Of a DNA stretch of 64,000 bases, positions 45,987 to 55,622 are shown one piece after another. The notes below the pieces were generated by a model, which was given only the letters and a program-made list of their open reading frames with translations, made no database searches and was not told the DNA's origin. This stretch comes from JAAFJT01 sp043772905 (GTDB taxonomy: Bacteria; Bacteroidota; Bacteroidia; Chitinophagales; Saprospiraceae), in NCBI GenBank assembly GCA_043772905.1, contig JAYVFS010000245.1, forward strand, positions 10,112-74,111. The letters run 5' to 3'. Numbering within the stretch: the first letter of the stretch is position 1; each line of letters begins with the position of its first letter. Both the position numbers and the translations under genes were made by a program.

Positions 45987-48900
45987 CTATTGTTCTGTTA
46001 AAGGAATTCTAACCACGACGCGCGTACCACCGCCTTCCGTCTCACTTCGAGCCACGACATTGAAAGACGCTTCCTTACCCGTTTGTTGCTGAATGATAGC
46101 CAACCGGTCACGCGTGATTTGCATACCTTTCGACACATGACTCTTTTCAGTTTGAGTGCTTTTGTTTTCAATAGATTTTGTCAAACCTATGCCATTGTCT
46201 TCAACTATACCAATGAGCCATTCGTTTTCCTTTTCAAACCGCACTAAAATCTGCCCACGTCCGTCTGTTTTTTTATGAATGCCATGAATAATCGCGTTTT
46301 CAACAAACGGTTGCAGTATCATCGTCGGAATTTGAGTATCCCACGGGTCGAGGTCGTCTGATATTTCAACATCAAAATCGAAGCTAAAACGCAGGGCTTC
46401 CATCTCCATATACCCCCTCAGTATTTCCTCTTCTTTTTCAAGTGAAATCCTGTTCTCACGAGAAAAATCGAGAATTTTACGCATTAATATCGAAAAATCT
46501 GTCAAGTACAAACTGGCTTGTAAGGGCACATTCTTAAGAATAAAAGAATTGATGGAGTTCAAGGTATTAAAAATAAAATGCGGGTCCATTTGGCTACGCA
46601 GCGCACTCATCTCTGTTTCTGCTATTTTTTGTTCAAAAGCAGCTTTTTCTTTTACTTTTTTGATGCGTTGAGTTACATAACGCCATGCAATCAAGGCGAT
46701 TAAGAGCACACAGAATAAGTAAAACCAAACTGTGCGATACCAGGGCGGCAGTATCGTTATCACCAGTTTTTTCTCTTCTGGATTCCAAATACCATCCGAA
46801 TTAGCGGCATATAATCGAAAAACATAAGTCCCTTCACTCAAATTGAACAAAAAAATGTCAGGTTTATCATTTAAAGCTGTGATCCAATGCGGGTTGATGT
46901 CGCTTTCAAATCCAAAAGAATAGCGAATGGAATCACGCGGCGAATCACTGTAATCAATCGAAACAAATTCAATTTGGATGCTATTACTGTCATAAGGAAA
47001 GGTCAATTGCTTTAATTCTGTTACGGAATGACCTGTTTTTAAATCTGCATTATTGACCTTTATACCCGTTATTTCAGGCCTGGCAAGCGTTTGATAATCC
47101 TCAATTTCAGTAGGTTTAAAAACATTTATCCCAATGCTACCACCCATCCAAAAATTGCCAAATTGATCTTCGAGTGCATTTTGTCCATAATTTTTCCCTT
47201 GTAAACCATCAACCAATGTAAAAGATTTTGTTTGATGTGTTAGGAGGTTGTAGCGTAAAATGCCATCCTCTGAACTCACCCAAAGATTACTGTTTTTATC
47301 TTTTAAAATATTGTTTATTGTTACACCAGAAAAAATTGTATCCGCAACAGAAAAAATCTTATCATTTTGTCGAGTGATGTGCATTAATCCTTTATTACTA
47401 GTAAAGTAATAATCATCGTTATTACATTCTATACCCGAAAATATTTCTGCACTTAAAGGAATGGTGGTTAAAACTTTGGCTTGCTGATGTTCAAATTGAC
47501 AAACGACAAGATTTTTGCCAGTTTGGTTCAAAAAGACTTCGTTACGATTGTTTTCAAGAATGTAATCAAACGTTTGGTCACGGTATTCATCAGGTAATAG
47601 ATTGCTTTTTTTTATGTTAAAATGTTGTTTGTTCTTAAAAACCTCATAAATACCATGAGAGGTAGCAAGAAGAAACCGCCCATTATTCAGTTGAAGGCAA
47701 TATTTTATATTAAAGCCCGTTGGCTTTTTTTCAGTAAAATCAACACTTTTGAAGCGGTCTGTTTTTTTGTCAAACTGAATCAGTTCACCTTTTGTTGAAA
47801 AGCCCCATAAGTGACTTGTTCTGTCTTTGTATAGCTTAATTACGTTGTTTTTAAATATTAATTCATCATAACGTCTAATGATTTGATGTTTTTGATTAAA
47901 AACGACAATGTTACCTCCCCTACCCGCAACCCATATATTATGGTCTTCATCTTCAACAATACTCCATGTATCAAACTTGTTTAATAAAGACGATAAGTGT
48001 AATTGTGGAAATTTATTTTTTCTTAAATTTGTGTAAGCAATACCTAAATTCCAACTCGATAAAAACAAATTACCCTTCCTATCAAGGTGTACATTATTGA
48101 AAGAAGCGTAAGGCAATCCCCCCTCAATATTTTCTTTTTGGGGTGTCAATTGTTGTAAAATTTTCTCTTCCTTTAAATCAAAATTATAGATACCATTATT
48201 CTCTTTGGCACTTATCCATAAACTGTTCTCAAAACGGGCTATATCGGTAAGTACCCCCACTTTTTTATTCCCTATTGTATCAAAAAGTTGATATTTATCC
48301 TGCTTTTTGTCCCATTTAACGAGTCCTTGTTTTGTGGCTAACCAATAATCAGGTGAACTACTGTCTGAAAAAATCTTATTGACATTGAGTGGGATATTCT
48401 TTTGTGATGATGGTATATATATGCTTGGTAAATAATTTTTGGAGGCTATTAAGTTATAGTTTTTGTCATAAACATAGTCCATGATACCCGTAGGCAAACC
48501 ACCCCACATACAAGTCAAAACATTCGTCACCCGTCCTTGTTTATTGACGACTGCTTTGGCTCTAACAACCACGATTTCGTGCATCAATCGAGTTGTATCC
48601 TTTCCATTGGTATGCCAACGATACAACATGCCTTTATCTTCATTGCCAATACGAATCCACAGATACCCCTCATTATCTAAATAAAAAAGATAGTACAAAT
48701 TCTTAACCAGTTGCCCTTTGTTGTCTTTGATTTGAAAACGGTCAAAATGATCCTGTTTGCGACGATATACATGTATGGCTTCAATAGTACAAAACCAAAT
48801 ATCCCCGTTTTTGTCTTCAAAAAATTCAGATTGAATATTCGGATTGAGCAAAGCATGTGGATTATGGGCATCGTGTATGTAAGTCCGTACACGCTGCCCA

Positions 48901-49154
48901 TCATACCGATTTAAGCCTTGCATGGAACTCGCCCAAAGGAAACCACGCGAATCTGTGTACATAAAAGCATTCAAATTGCCTAATAATCCGTCTTGTGGAG
49001 TCAAAGTTTTGAAATAGTATTCTTTAACCTGTGCATGGGCAGGTTCAAACAAGAAGAGCATACACCAAAGTAGTCCAATACTGAGGGGTATTTTGCGCAA
49101 AAGCCGAACGCTTAAAGCACCGTAGATTGTAAGATTTGGTATAGTGAAAGTCAT
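45987..49154 (-). CDS. Propeller-type LytS-like sensor histidine kinase
   Basis: A 1055-residue membrane sensor. It has a signal peptide (IGLLWCMLFLFEPAHAQ), about fourteen two-component-regulator propeller blades (for example SRGFLWASSMQGLNRYDG and DKNSNLWVSSEDGILRYN), a Y_Y_Y domain near 700-790, a transmembrane helix (FYLFCVLLIALIAWRYV, about 800-820), a coiled linker, and a LytS-type kinase core with the phospho-acceptor in MDPHFIFNTLNS near residue 857. The ATPase part shows LQPFVENAIIHGIHKK and EDNGIGL. Ligands are probably extracellular glycans, by analogy. The expected LytTR response regulator is not adjacent. Two 10-mer copies read LRG and PLS. Confidence 0.9.
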   Translation of the reverse strand: MTFTIPNLTIYGALSVRLLRKIPLSIGLLWCMLFLFEPAHAQVKEYYFKTLTPQDGLLGNLNAFMYTDSRGFLWASSMQGLNRYDGQRVRTYIHDAHNPHALLNPNIQSEFFEDKNGDIWFCTIEAIHVYRRKQDHFDRFQIKDNKGQLVKNLYYLFYLDNEGYLWIRIGNEDKGMLYRWHTNGKDTTRLMHEIVVVRAKAVVNKQGRVTNVLTCMWGGLPTGIMDYVYDKNYNLIASKNYLPSIYIPSSQKNIPLNVNKIFSDSSSPDYWLATKQGLVKWDKKQDKYQLFDTIGNKKVGVLTDIARFENSLWISAKENNGIYNFDLKEEKILQQLTPQKENIEGGLPYASFNNVHLDRKGNLFLSSWNLGIAYTNLRKNKFPQLHLSSLLNKFDTWSIVEDEDHNIWVAGRGGNIVVFNQKHQIIRRYDELIFKNNVIKLYKDRTSHLWGFSTKGELIQFDKKTDRFKSVDFTEKKPTGFNIKYCLQLNNGRFLLATSHGIYEVFKNKQHFNIKKSNLLPDEYRDQTFDYILENNRNEVFLNQTGKNLVVCQFEHQQAKVLTTIPLSAEIFSGIECNNDDYYFTSNKGLMHITRQNDKIFSVADTIFSGVTINNILKDKNSNLWVSSEDGILRYNLLTHQTKSFTLVDGLQGKNYGQNALEDQFGNFWMGGSIGINVFKPTEIEDYQTLARPEITGIKVNNADLKTGHSVTELKQLTFPYDSNSIQIEFVSIDYSDSPRDSIRYSFGFESDINPHWITALNDKPDIFLFNLSEGTYVFRLYAANSDGIWNPEEKKLVITILPPWYRTVWFYLFCVLLIALIAWRYVTQRIKKVKEKAAFEQKIAETEMSALRSQMDPHFIFNTLNSINSFILKNVPLQASLYLTDFSILMRKILDFSRENRISLEKEEEILRGYMEMEALRFSFDFDVEISDDLDPWDTQIPTMILQPFVENAIIHGIHKKTDGRGQILVRFEKENEWLIGIVEDNGIGLTKSIENKSTQTEKSHVSKGMQITRDRLAIIQQQTGKEASFNVVARSETEGGGTRVVVRIPLTEQ

Positions 49155-49404
49155 TCGATTTAACTGTCTAAAAACGCAATGTTACAAAAAAAAACTGATA
49201 CACAAGCTTGTTGCATATCAGTTTATACAAAATCGAATGTTCACTAAATCTAAGTATGATTTAGAGAGTCGCTAAACGACAACTCTTTTTCACTCACCTA
49301 TTATTAACGAAGGAAAAAAAGTTGAATCGCAATTTGTTGTTGCTTTTAATGTGATGAAAGTTATAATTTGTTATTTAGAACCGTATTTTTTTATATCGAA
49401 TAAT
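49155..49404. other. Spacer between the small hypothetical gene and the sensor gene
   Basis: 250 bases containing the terminator at 49185-49224. Nothing else was recognised. Confidence 0.5.
49185..49224 (-). terminator. Terminator of the small hypothetical gene
   Basis: Arms 49192-49200 and 49216-49224 pair, with an inner palindrome ACAAGCTTGT; on the minus strand the stem is followed by a T run (plus-strand A run 49185-49194). Confidence 0.7.
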
Positions 49405-49740
49405 TCAATTTTCAGGTGGACAAGTATCTGGACAAGAAAAATCAGGGCTGAAATAAGGCGCTTCTGAAACCGCATCCCTTGTCATTAAAGTAGCTTCAGT
49501 TGGCAAAGCCGTAGACATGGTAACAGGATGACCTTTGCGGTCAGAAGGTTCAGCTATGATACATAACTTGCCATTATCACTACCTAAATGAAAACGAATG
49601 CCTTGACAACCTGGCATATTAAGGATTTTTCGGAGCGATCCTTCTGTAAAAAAAACACTTTTTAGTTGTTCCTCAAGCTGATTAGATTGAAAATTAGCGA
49701 TTGATTTTTTGACACTGTCAGGAAGTAATTGATTGTCCAT
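49405..49740 (-). CDS. Small hypothetical protein
   Basis: A 111-residue protein, MDNQLLPDSVKKSIANF..., not recognised. The N-terminal third is helical and charged, the middle (GIRFHLGSDNGKLCIIAEPSD) may form strands, and the C-terminus carries FSCPDTCPPEN with a C-x-x-x-C pair. No signal peptide. It stands alone with its own terminator, which supports it being a real gene. Confidence 0.6.
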   Translation of the reverse strand: MDNQLLPDSVKKSIANFQSNQLEEQLKSVFFTEGSLRKILNMPGCQGIRFHLGSDNGKLCIIAEPSDRKGHPVTMSTALPTEATLMTRDAVSEAPYFSPDFSCPDTCPPEN

Positions 49741-50341
49741 ATTTGATTTTCGATTTTTTGATTTAATAAAAAAAATATTTTGGGGTATAACGACGTCTGC
49801 TAACGTAATTTTATGTTTTCATTGATTTTTTAGGGTCATACGTTAAAACTCAAACTTTGAATTAGTAGGAATTAGCAAACATTGATTTGGTTTTTAAGGC
49901 TTTTTAGTTAAAGTAATTAAATTGTTCAATAGGGCTTGTTACATTGATCAGTCTGTATTTTTCACCGAGACAAAGGTAAGTTAAATGAATTTATCAAAAT
50001 TGCAGAACGATTGAACACCTTATTTCAACCCATGAAAAGGGGGTTTCAACCCATGAAAAGGTTTTTGAGACATTATTTGTGTCAAACAATTTCACTGTTG
50101 AATCAAATAAAAAACAATTGTTTTTTATTTGATATATCATTTATTCAGCCATTAAATCACATAAAGAATCATCAATAAATAAAGTCGTAAGTAATTGATT
50201 ATCAATAACTTAAAATACAAACATTCAGCATTCACCCATTATCATTTCAGAAATAGAACTTTGTCGTTCTTTTTTCTGTTAATAAGCAGTTAATTTTGCA
50301 CCCCCTCAGTATTATTTCATATTTTATATTCCTTTTTTAGA
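49741..50341. other. 601-bp intergenic region upstream of mutS2
   Basis: It contains an 18-bp direct repeat with 21-bp period (50023-50040, 50044-50061), a -7 box at 50291-50298 and a 10-mer copy at 50302-50311. The remainder is AT-rich without an ORF. Confidence 0.55.
50291..50298 (+). promoter_or_regulatory. -7 box of mutS2 with a 10-mer at the expected start site
   Basis: TAATTTTG matches the consensus. The dispersed 10-mer starts 4 bases later, so it would lie at the transcription start or in the first bases of the leader. A TTTG lies 27 bases upstream, farther than ideal. Confidence 0.5.
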
Positions 50342-52720
50342 ATGAATCTGTTACCGAAAGATATTTACGAAAAATTAGAATTCGACAAAGTGTTGGCTTT
50401 GCTTGTGCGCGAGTGTTCAGGTGAAATGGGACAAGAATATTGTCAAAATTTGATGCCAGAAACCGACCTGAAAAGCATAGAAACAAAGCTCAAACAAGTA
50501 AAAGAACTCAAAATAGCCCTTGAAAAAAATGATAAATTTCCTTTCGGTGCTTATTATTCTCTTGATGATGATTTGAAGTTTTTAGCCATTGAAGGTTATG
50601 TTTTGTCTATCGAAAGCCTGCAACGCATCAATGCTATTTTGTTGATTTTCAGAGACTTACACCGTTTCTTTACCCCTTTGCGGCGTGAAATCTATCCCAA
50701 TCTTTATGATATCATTCGGCATACGAATTACGACAACGATTTGTCAAAAGAAATTACCCGCGTCATTGACGACGAAGGCAATATTCGCTCCGATGCCTCA
50801 CCCGAATTGGTCAGAATTAGGAAAGCCAGACAGTCAAAAATGCGAGAAATGGACGCAGTTTATCGCCGTTTGATAAGCGAATTTCGGCAAAATGGCTGGC
50901 TGACAGACAACAACGAGACGCTGCGGAATGGTCGGCGTGTCCTTTCTGTACCTGTCGAACATAAGCGCAAAATCAGAGGTATCATTCACGACGAATCAAC
51001 GACAGGTCGTACAGCTTTCATCGAACCCGAAGCGGCTATTGAAATCAACAACGATATTTTTGATTTAGACCAAGATGAAAAACAAGAAATCTATCGCATA
51101 CTGAGGGATTTGTCGGCACGCCTCCGCCCCTACTGTCCACAATTGACTGATTATCAAGACATTGTACTTGCTTATGATATTGTTTTAGCAAAGGCACGTT
51201 TGGCTTTCAAGATGAAAGCCTTTATGCCTCAATTGGTCAATGCCGCACATTTTGGTATTCAAAAAGGACGGCATCCTCTTCTATACCTTAAAAATAAGGC
51301 AGCTGGCAAGGAAACTGTACCGTTCAATTTGGAGCTATTTAAAGGCAACCGCATATTGTTAGTCAGTGGGCCCAATGCAGGCGGCAAGTCGGTTTTGATG
51401 AAATCTATTGGCTTGTTACAACTGATGTTGCAATCGGGTTTGCTCGTTCCTGTACATGAAATGAGCGAAATGGGCATTTTTGAACACATCTTTGCCCATA
51501 TTGGCGATGCACAAAGCCTCGAAGATGACCTTTCGACGTACAGTTCGCACCTCCAAAACATGAAGGCTTTTTTGAAACAAGCCAATGAACACACGCTCAT
51601 TTTGATTGACGAATTTGGTTCCGGCACTGACCCTAAAATTGGCGGTGCGATTGCGGAGGCAATACTGAGGGGTGTCAACGACAAAAAAGTGATGGGCGTT
51701 ATCACGACACACTACGGCAATTTGAAGATGTTTGCTTACCGAACTGAAGGCATCGTCAACGGCTGCATGAATTTTGATAAAGACAATTTGAAGCCGACTT
51801 ATAAAATGACGATTGGGCGACCAGGGTCTTCTTATGCGTTTGAAATTGCGTCGAGTGTCGGTTTAGATTCTGAAGTTTTGAAATATGCTAAAAAACGGAT
51901 TGGAGAAAACGAGCATTCAGTTGATGAACTTTTGGTGGATTTGCAGAACGAAAAGCAGGAATATGACGATAAATTGAAGGAAATTTCTGAAAAACAAACA
52001 CTTTTAGAAAAACTCATCAAGCAATACGACGACCAAATTAAAGACATAGAGTTCCGCCGTAAAAAAATGAAACTTGATGCCAAAGAGTTTGAATTGCAAA
52101 AAACAGCTCATTCAAATCAGGATTTGCAACGTTTAATGAAGGAATTGAAGCAAACCAAAAATTTGGAACAAACCCAAAAATTGGTTCATTCTGTCCGTGA
52201 AGAACAACAAAAATTGGCAAACGAAGTCACACTTTTAAATGAAGATGTCTATCATTCGACCCCATCCCTACACAAGCCGATTGAAGTCGGTGCAATGGTC
52301 AAAATGCGGTCGGGAACTGCTTCTGGTCGTGTCGAAAGTATAGACAAAAAAGAAGCGATAGTCGTTATGGGGGCTATGCGTATGACTGTGAAAATCAAAG
52401 ACTTAGTACCCGTTGGTGAGCCTTTGGTTGTGAATACATCGTCATCATCGAAACATGATTCTATCTCGCGTTCTGCCAATTTCGATGCAAAAACAGATTT
52501 GCGTGGCTTGTCCATGATTGAAGCCGATCGCATTTTGGAAGCGTTTATGGACAATGCAGTTGTGTCAAGTGCCAATACTGTGAGCATTGTGCATGGCAAA
52601 GGCAATGGCGTTTTGAGAAAATTAGTACGTCAAAAATTAAAGGAATACAAGGAAGTCAAGAAGGCATTTCATCCTGAAAATGCAGAAGGGGGCGATGGCG
52701 TGACGATTGTGGAATTGTAA
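50342..52720 (+). CDS. mutS2: Endonuclease MutS2
   Basis: A 792-residue protein. The N-terminal clamp/lever region is followed by a MutS ATPase with Walker A SGPNAGGKSVLMK near residue 342 and Walker B LILIDEFGSGTDP near 420, then a long coiled coil (about 520-630), a KOW-like segment and a C-terminal Smr nuclease domain (TDLRGLSMIEADRIL and VHGKGNGVLRKLV). There are no mismatch-recognition domains. MutS2 limits recombination in some bacteria and acts on collided ribosomes in others. One exact 10-mer reads AILRGV; a one-mismatch copy at 51099-51108 reads RILRDL. Confidence 0.96.
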   Translation: MNLLPKDIYEKLEFDKVLALLVRECSGEMGQEYCQNLMPETDLKSIETKLKQVKELKIALEKNDKFPFGAYYSLDDDLKFLAIEGYVLSIESLQRINAILLIFRDLHRFFTPLRREIYPNLYDIIRHTNYDNDLSKEITRVIDDEGNIRSDASPELVRIRKARQSKMREMDAVYRRLISEFRQNGWLTDNNETLRNGRRVLSVPVEHKRKIRGIIHDESTTGRTAFIEPEAAIEINNDIFDLDQDEKQEIYRILRDLSARLRPYCPQLTDYQDIVLAYDIVLAKARLAFKMKAFMPQLVNAAHFGIQKGRHPLLYLKNKAAGKETVPFNLELFKGNRILLVSGPNAGGKSVLMKSIGLLQLMLQSGLLVPVHEMSEMGIFEHIFAHIGDAQSLEDDLSTYSSHLQNMKAFLKQANEHTLILIDEFGSGTDPKIGGAIAEAILRGVNDKKVMGVITTHYGNLKMFAYRTEGIVNGCMNFDKDNLKPTYKMTIGRPGSSYAFEIASSVGLDSEVLKYAKKRIGENEHSVDELLVDLQNEKQEYDDKLKEISEKQTLLEKLIKQYDDQIKDIEFRRKKMKLDAKEFELQKTAHSNQDLQRLMKELKQTKNLEQTQKLVHSVREEQQKLANEVTLLNEDVYHSTPSLHKPIEVGAMVKMRSGTASGRVESIDKKEAIVVMGAMRMTVKIKDLVPVGEPLVVNTSSSSKHDSISRSANFDAKTDLRGLSMIEADRILEAFMDNAVVSSANTVSIVHGKGNGVLRKLVRQKLKEYKEVKKAFHPENAEGGDGVTIVEL

Positions 52721-52808
52721 GGTATAGTAGATGGAAATTGAATGGATTTTTTATTTTTTTTTGCAAAAGAAAAAGCAAAAATCCATTCAATTTCCATCTA
52801 CTATACCT
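52720..52808. repeat. 32-bp perfect inverted repeat at the mutS2 stop codon
   Basis: Arms 52720-52751 and 52777-52808 are exact reverse complements around a 25-base A/T-rich loop. The 5' arm starts at the last base of the stop codon. The internal T tract could make it a terminator, but the stem is far longer than needed. Confidence 0.9.
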
Positions 52809-52870
52809 AATACTCAAAAAACTATATTGACTTTAAAATAAACTCATTTAAGTCAAATTTTTAAAATTAA

Positions 52871-52921
52871 ATATTTTATTAAGTCAATTCTATCAAAAAT
52901 AGATATTTTATTAAGTCAATT
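52871..52921. repeat. 19-bp direct repeat pair
   Basis: ATATTTTATTAAGTCAATT occurs at 52871-52889 and 52903-52921, immediately downstream of the PLP-enzyme gene end. A related TTAAGTCAA lies at about 52848. Role unknown. Confidence 0.7.
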
Positions 52922-52932
52922 TACAAAACCAT

Positions 52933-54120
52933 TCAATTCATCGCTTGAAGCAAATCTGCCATTATATCTTCCACGTCTTCAATACCTACACTTAGACGAA
53001 TTAAACCATCTGTAATGCCATTTGCCATACGAACTTCGCGAGGAATACGCAGATGAGACATAGATGCAGGATGCAAAATCAAAGTATCCACATCACCCAT
53101 CGTCGGCGCAAGGGAACAGAATTTTATTTTGTTCATAAAAGCCAAACCAGCTTCCAAACCGCCGACTAATTCAAAACTCAACATACCACTGAATCCATTT
53201 TGCAATTGTTTTTTAGCCATTTCATTGTCAGGATGAGACGGCAAACCTGGATAATTGACCTTCAATACTGAGGGGTGCCCTTCCAGTTGTTGTGCGATAT
53301 GTAAAGCATTTTCAGAATGTTGACGCATACGTAAAGGCATGGTTTTCAAACCATTATACGTCAACCACGCTTCAAATGGGCTGCAATTTGTTCCTGTCAG
53401 TTTCATGGCAGTAAACACTTTTTCTTTCATCAAAACCTTGTCTTTACCGAGAATGACACCAGCAGTTGAATTGCCGTGTCCGTTGATGTATTTCGTTGTG
53501 GAATGAATGATGAAATCTACGCCGAAAGCAAAAGGTTTTAAAATATACGGTGTGGTGAATGTATTGTCTATCGTCGTCAACATACCGTTTTCATGGGCAA
53601 TATCCACCAATTTTTGAATATCCACACAAGCCAATGAAGGGTTTGCCAAAGACTCAAAATAGAGCATTTTTACTGATGGGTCGTTTTTTATCGTTTTTTC
53701 AACGGCTGTAATGTCTTGTAAATCAACCATTAAAGTCTCGATGCCCAGAGGTTGTAAGAGTTTCAAAAACAACTCAATTGTGCCGCCGTAAAGATTGCCT
53801 TGGGTCAAAATCTTATCGCCCGTTTTCAAAATGCCCAACATCAAAGTTGAAATAGCTGCCATGCCTGAAGATGTCATTATTGCTGAAGCCTCAACGCCTG
53901 TGCCATAACTTTCAAGCGCGGCAATTTTGTCTGCAATCGCATCAACAGTAGGATTGCCGAAACGGCTGTACAAATGACCTGTTTCTTTGCCCGAAAAAAT
54001 ATCCATGCCTTGGTCAACACTTTCAAAATCAAAACTGGAAGTGGCGTAAATGGGTAATGTGTGCGGGCGAGTGGTGCGTTTTTCTTCAAGTTCTTGAACG
54101 CAGATAGAAGTGAATTTCAT
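52933..54120 (-). CDS. Cys/Met-metabolism PLP enzyme (methionine gamma-lyase / cystathionine synthase type)
   Basis: A 395-residue fold-type I PLP enzyme of the Cys/Met metabolism family. Motifs are LYSRFGNPTVDAIADKIAALE near 50-70, MTSSGMAAISTL near 83-94, the PLP lysine in STTKYINGHG near residue 207, and LSVGIEDVEDI at the C-terminus. Sequence alone does not decide between methionine gamma-lyase, cystathionine gamma-synthase and cystathionine lyase; the NG-H-G after the Lys and C-terminal features fit a lyase or O-acetylhomoserine enzyme. One 10-mer copy reads PSV. Confidence 0.9.
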   Translation of the reverse strand: MKFTSICVQELEEKRTTRPHTLPIYATSSFDFESVDQGMDIFSGKETGHLYSRFGNPTVDAIADKIAALESYGTGVEASAIMTSSGMAAISTLMLGILKTGDKILTQGNLYGGTIELFLKLLQPLGIETLMVDLQDITAVEKTIKNDPSVKMLYFESLANPSLACVDIQKLVDIAHENGMLTTIDNTFTTPYILKPFAFGVDFIIHSTTKYINGHGNSTAGVILGKDKVLMKEKVFTAMKLTGTNCSPFEAWLTYNGLKTMPLRMRQHSENALHIAQQLEGHPSVLKVNYPGLPSHPDNEMAKKQLQNGFSGMLSFELVGGLEAGLAFMNKIKFCSLAPTMGDVDTLILHPASMSHLRIPREVRMANGITDGLIRLSVGIEDVEDIMADLLQAMN

Positions 54121-54167
54121 TTTAAGTGATTGATTTTTAATGATTTATACTTATATTTGTCAATCTA

Positions 54168-54200
54168 AACGACGGCGAGGTTCAAAACCTCGCCGTCGTT
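54168..54200. terminator. GC-rich hairpin
   Basis: A perfect 15-bp stem (54168-54182 with 54186-54200), 3-base loop, between the CARDB-like gene and the PLP-enzyme gene. It has no clear T tract, so it may pause transcription or act as a REP-like palindrome rather than a textbook terminator. Confidence 0.7.
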
Positions 54201-54242
54201 GGTACAAAAAGTTATGATTTGCGGCGCAATTTCGCCTTTATT

Positions 54243-55013
54243 TCAATACCATTTTGGAACGATGGCAAAAATATTATTTGTCTCATCACATTCATGTCTG
54301 AGGACATCAAAAACATCAAGTTGCAAGATGATAACACCATAAAACCGATTTTTTTTTTCGAGCGACAATTTGAATTTGTTTTTATAAACCGCATTAGGCG
54401 CGAGCATCCCTTTTGTTTCCTTCAATCCTTCTGTCAAGTAAATACCATCAGCCAATATCGCTCCACGCGTCAGTCGAGGTGTGCCAGAATAGTAAAAACT
54501 AATAGCGACATTGTCCGAAGTAGAACGTTTTTCACCAAAAATAGGCGCAGGTGCATTGCCTTTGTTGATGATTGAATATTCAATTTCAACGTATTTTTCA
54601 GTTATTTGAACGATTGAAACGCTGTCAAAAGTGAGGTCAATACATGTAGAATCTTGATAAAAAGGTGTTTCAACCGTATTTTCGGCGATTCGGACATCGG
54701 TTTGTGGTGTCTCAATTTCTTCTGATTGTGGTTCAATCATTGCGCCAGAATTGGACTTTAAAACTTTTGGCGTTGTAGGTATTTCAGACGTATCTATTTG
54801 GAACAATGCCTTTGGCAACACATCAACAGCAACTAAACCATTAAATTCTGTTGGACGATAAATCGTATCTATTGGGACTTTATATTCCGAAATACTGAGG
54901 GGTGTAAACAAAGAGGTTTTCAACATTTGAGCCAATAAAAGGTTGGACAATAAAATTGTTAAAGCCAATAACAAGCTCAAATGCTTATATTTATAAAAAG
55001 TAGAGTTGGACAT
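54243..55013 (-). CDS. Secreted CARDB-like protein
   Basis: A 256-residue protein from the ATG at 55013 (MSNSTFYKYK, then a hydrophobic LSLLLALTILLSNLLLAQ signal). The ORF can open at 55130, overlapping the Lrp stop by 4 bases, but the 39 extra residues have no signal-like order. The C-terminal half (EIEYSIINKGNAPAP, then VAISFYYSG, then HECDETNNIFAIV) resembles a CARDB cell-adhesion-like Ig fold. Exported; partner unknown. It is probably cotranscribed with the Lrp gene. One 10-mer copy reads PLS. Confidence 0.65.
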   Translation of the reverse strand: MSNSTFYKYKHLSLLLALTILLSNLLLAQMLKTSLFTPLSISEYKVPIDTIYRPTEFNGLVAVDVLPKALFQIDTSEIPTTPKVLKSNSGAMIEPQSEEIETPQTDVRIAENTVETPFYQDSTCIDLTFDSVSIVQITEKYVEIEYSIINKGNAPAPIFGEKRSTSDNVAISFYYSGTPRLTRGAILADGIYLTEGLKETKGMLAPNAVYKNKFKLSLEKKNRFYGVIILQLDVFDVLRHECDETNNIFAIVPKWY

Positions 55014-55126
55014 GGGTTGATATTTAAAACAGGTTTTATGAAATATTTGTAATAAAGTGAAACCAAATCTTTTGAATTTGATGCACTTATACCTGTATTC
55101 AAAAAACATACCTAATTCAAAATATA

Positions 55127-55591
55127 TCAATAACCAATATCTACAGGGCGATTTATACTCTCTTGCAACGAAATAAATGTCTCTGTGCGCTGAATACCAG
55201 CTATTTTTTGGATTTTATCGTGCAGAATCGATTTCAAATGGGCAGTGTCTCGACAAACGATTTTAGCAAAAATACTGTAAATACCTGTTGTGTAATGCGC
55301 CGCAACGACTTCTGGAATCTGTTTTAACTGGTCGGCTACTTCATCATAAAGAGAACTTTTATCAAGATAAATGCCCAAAAATGCGCTGATATCGTAACCT
55401 AACTTAACGTAGTCAATCGTCAAATTGGCACCTGTCACGATGCCCATCAATTCCATTTTTTTCATGCGTACATGAACTGTTCCGCCCGACACATGAATCA
55501 TTTTGGCAACATCCGTATAAGGTATTTTAGCATCTTTCATCAATATTGACAGAATTTGTCTGTCCACATCGTCTATTTCGGCAGGTCGCAT
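55127..55591 (-). CDS. Lrp/AsnC family transcriptional regulator
   Basis: A 154-residue protein: an N-terminal helix-turn-helix (DDVDRQILSILMKDAKIPY and AKMIHVSGGTVHVRMKKME, residues 7-50) and a C-terminal RAM ligand domain (about 65-150, with VVAAHYTTGIYSIFAKIVC). Such regulators sense amino acids and act as octamers or dimers of dimers. Target genes cannot be read, though the sulfur-amino-acid enzyme gene downstream on the same strand and the divergent nagB are neighbours. No 10-mer copy. Confidence 0.95.
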   Translation of the reverse strand: MRPAEIDDVDRQILSILMKDAKIPYTDVAKMIHVSGGTVHVRMKKMELMGIVTGANLTIDYVKLGYDISAFLGIYLDKSSLYDEVADQLKQIPEVVAAHYTTGIYSIFAKIVCRDTAHLKSILHDKIQKIAGIQRTETFISLQESINRPVDIGY

Positions 55592-55622
55592 CTTTGTTTA
55601 TTTTTTACGGATTTTTTGTCGA

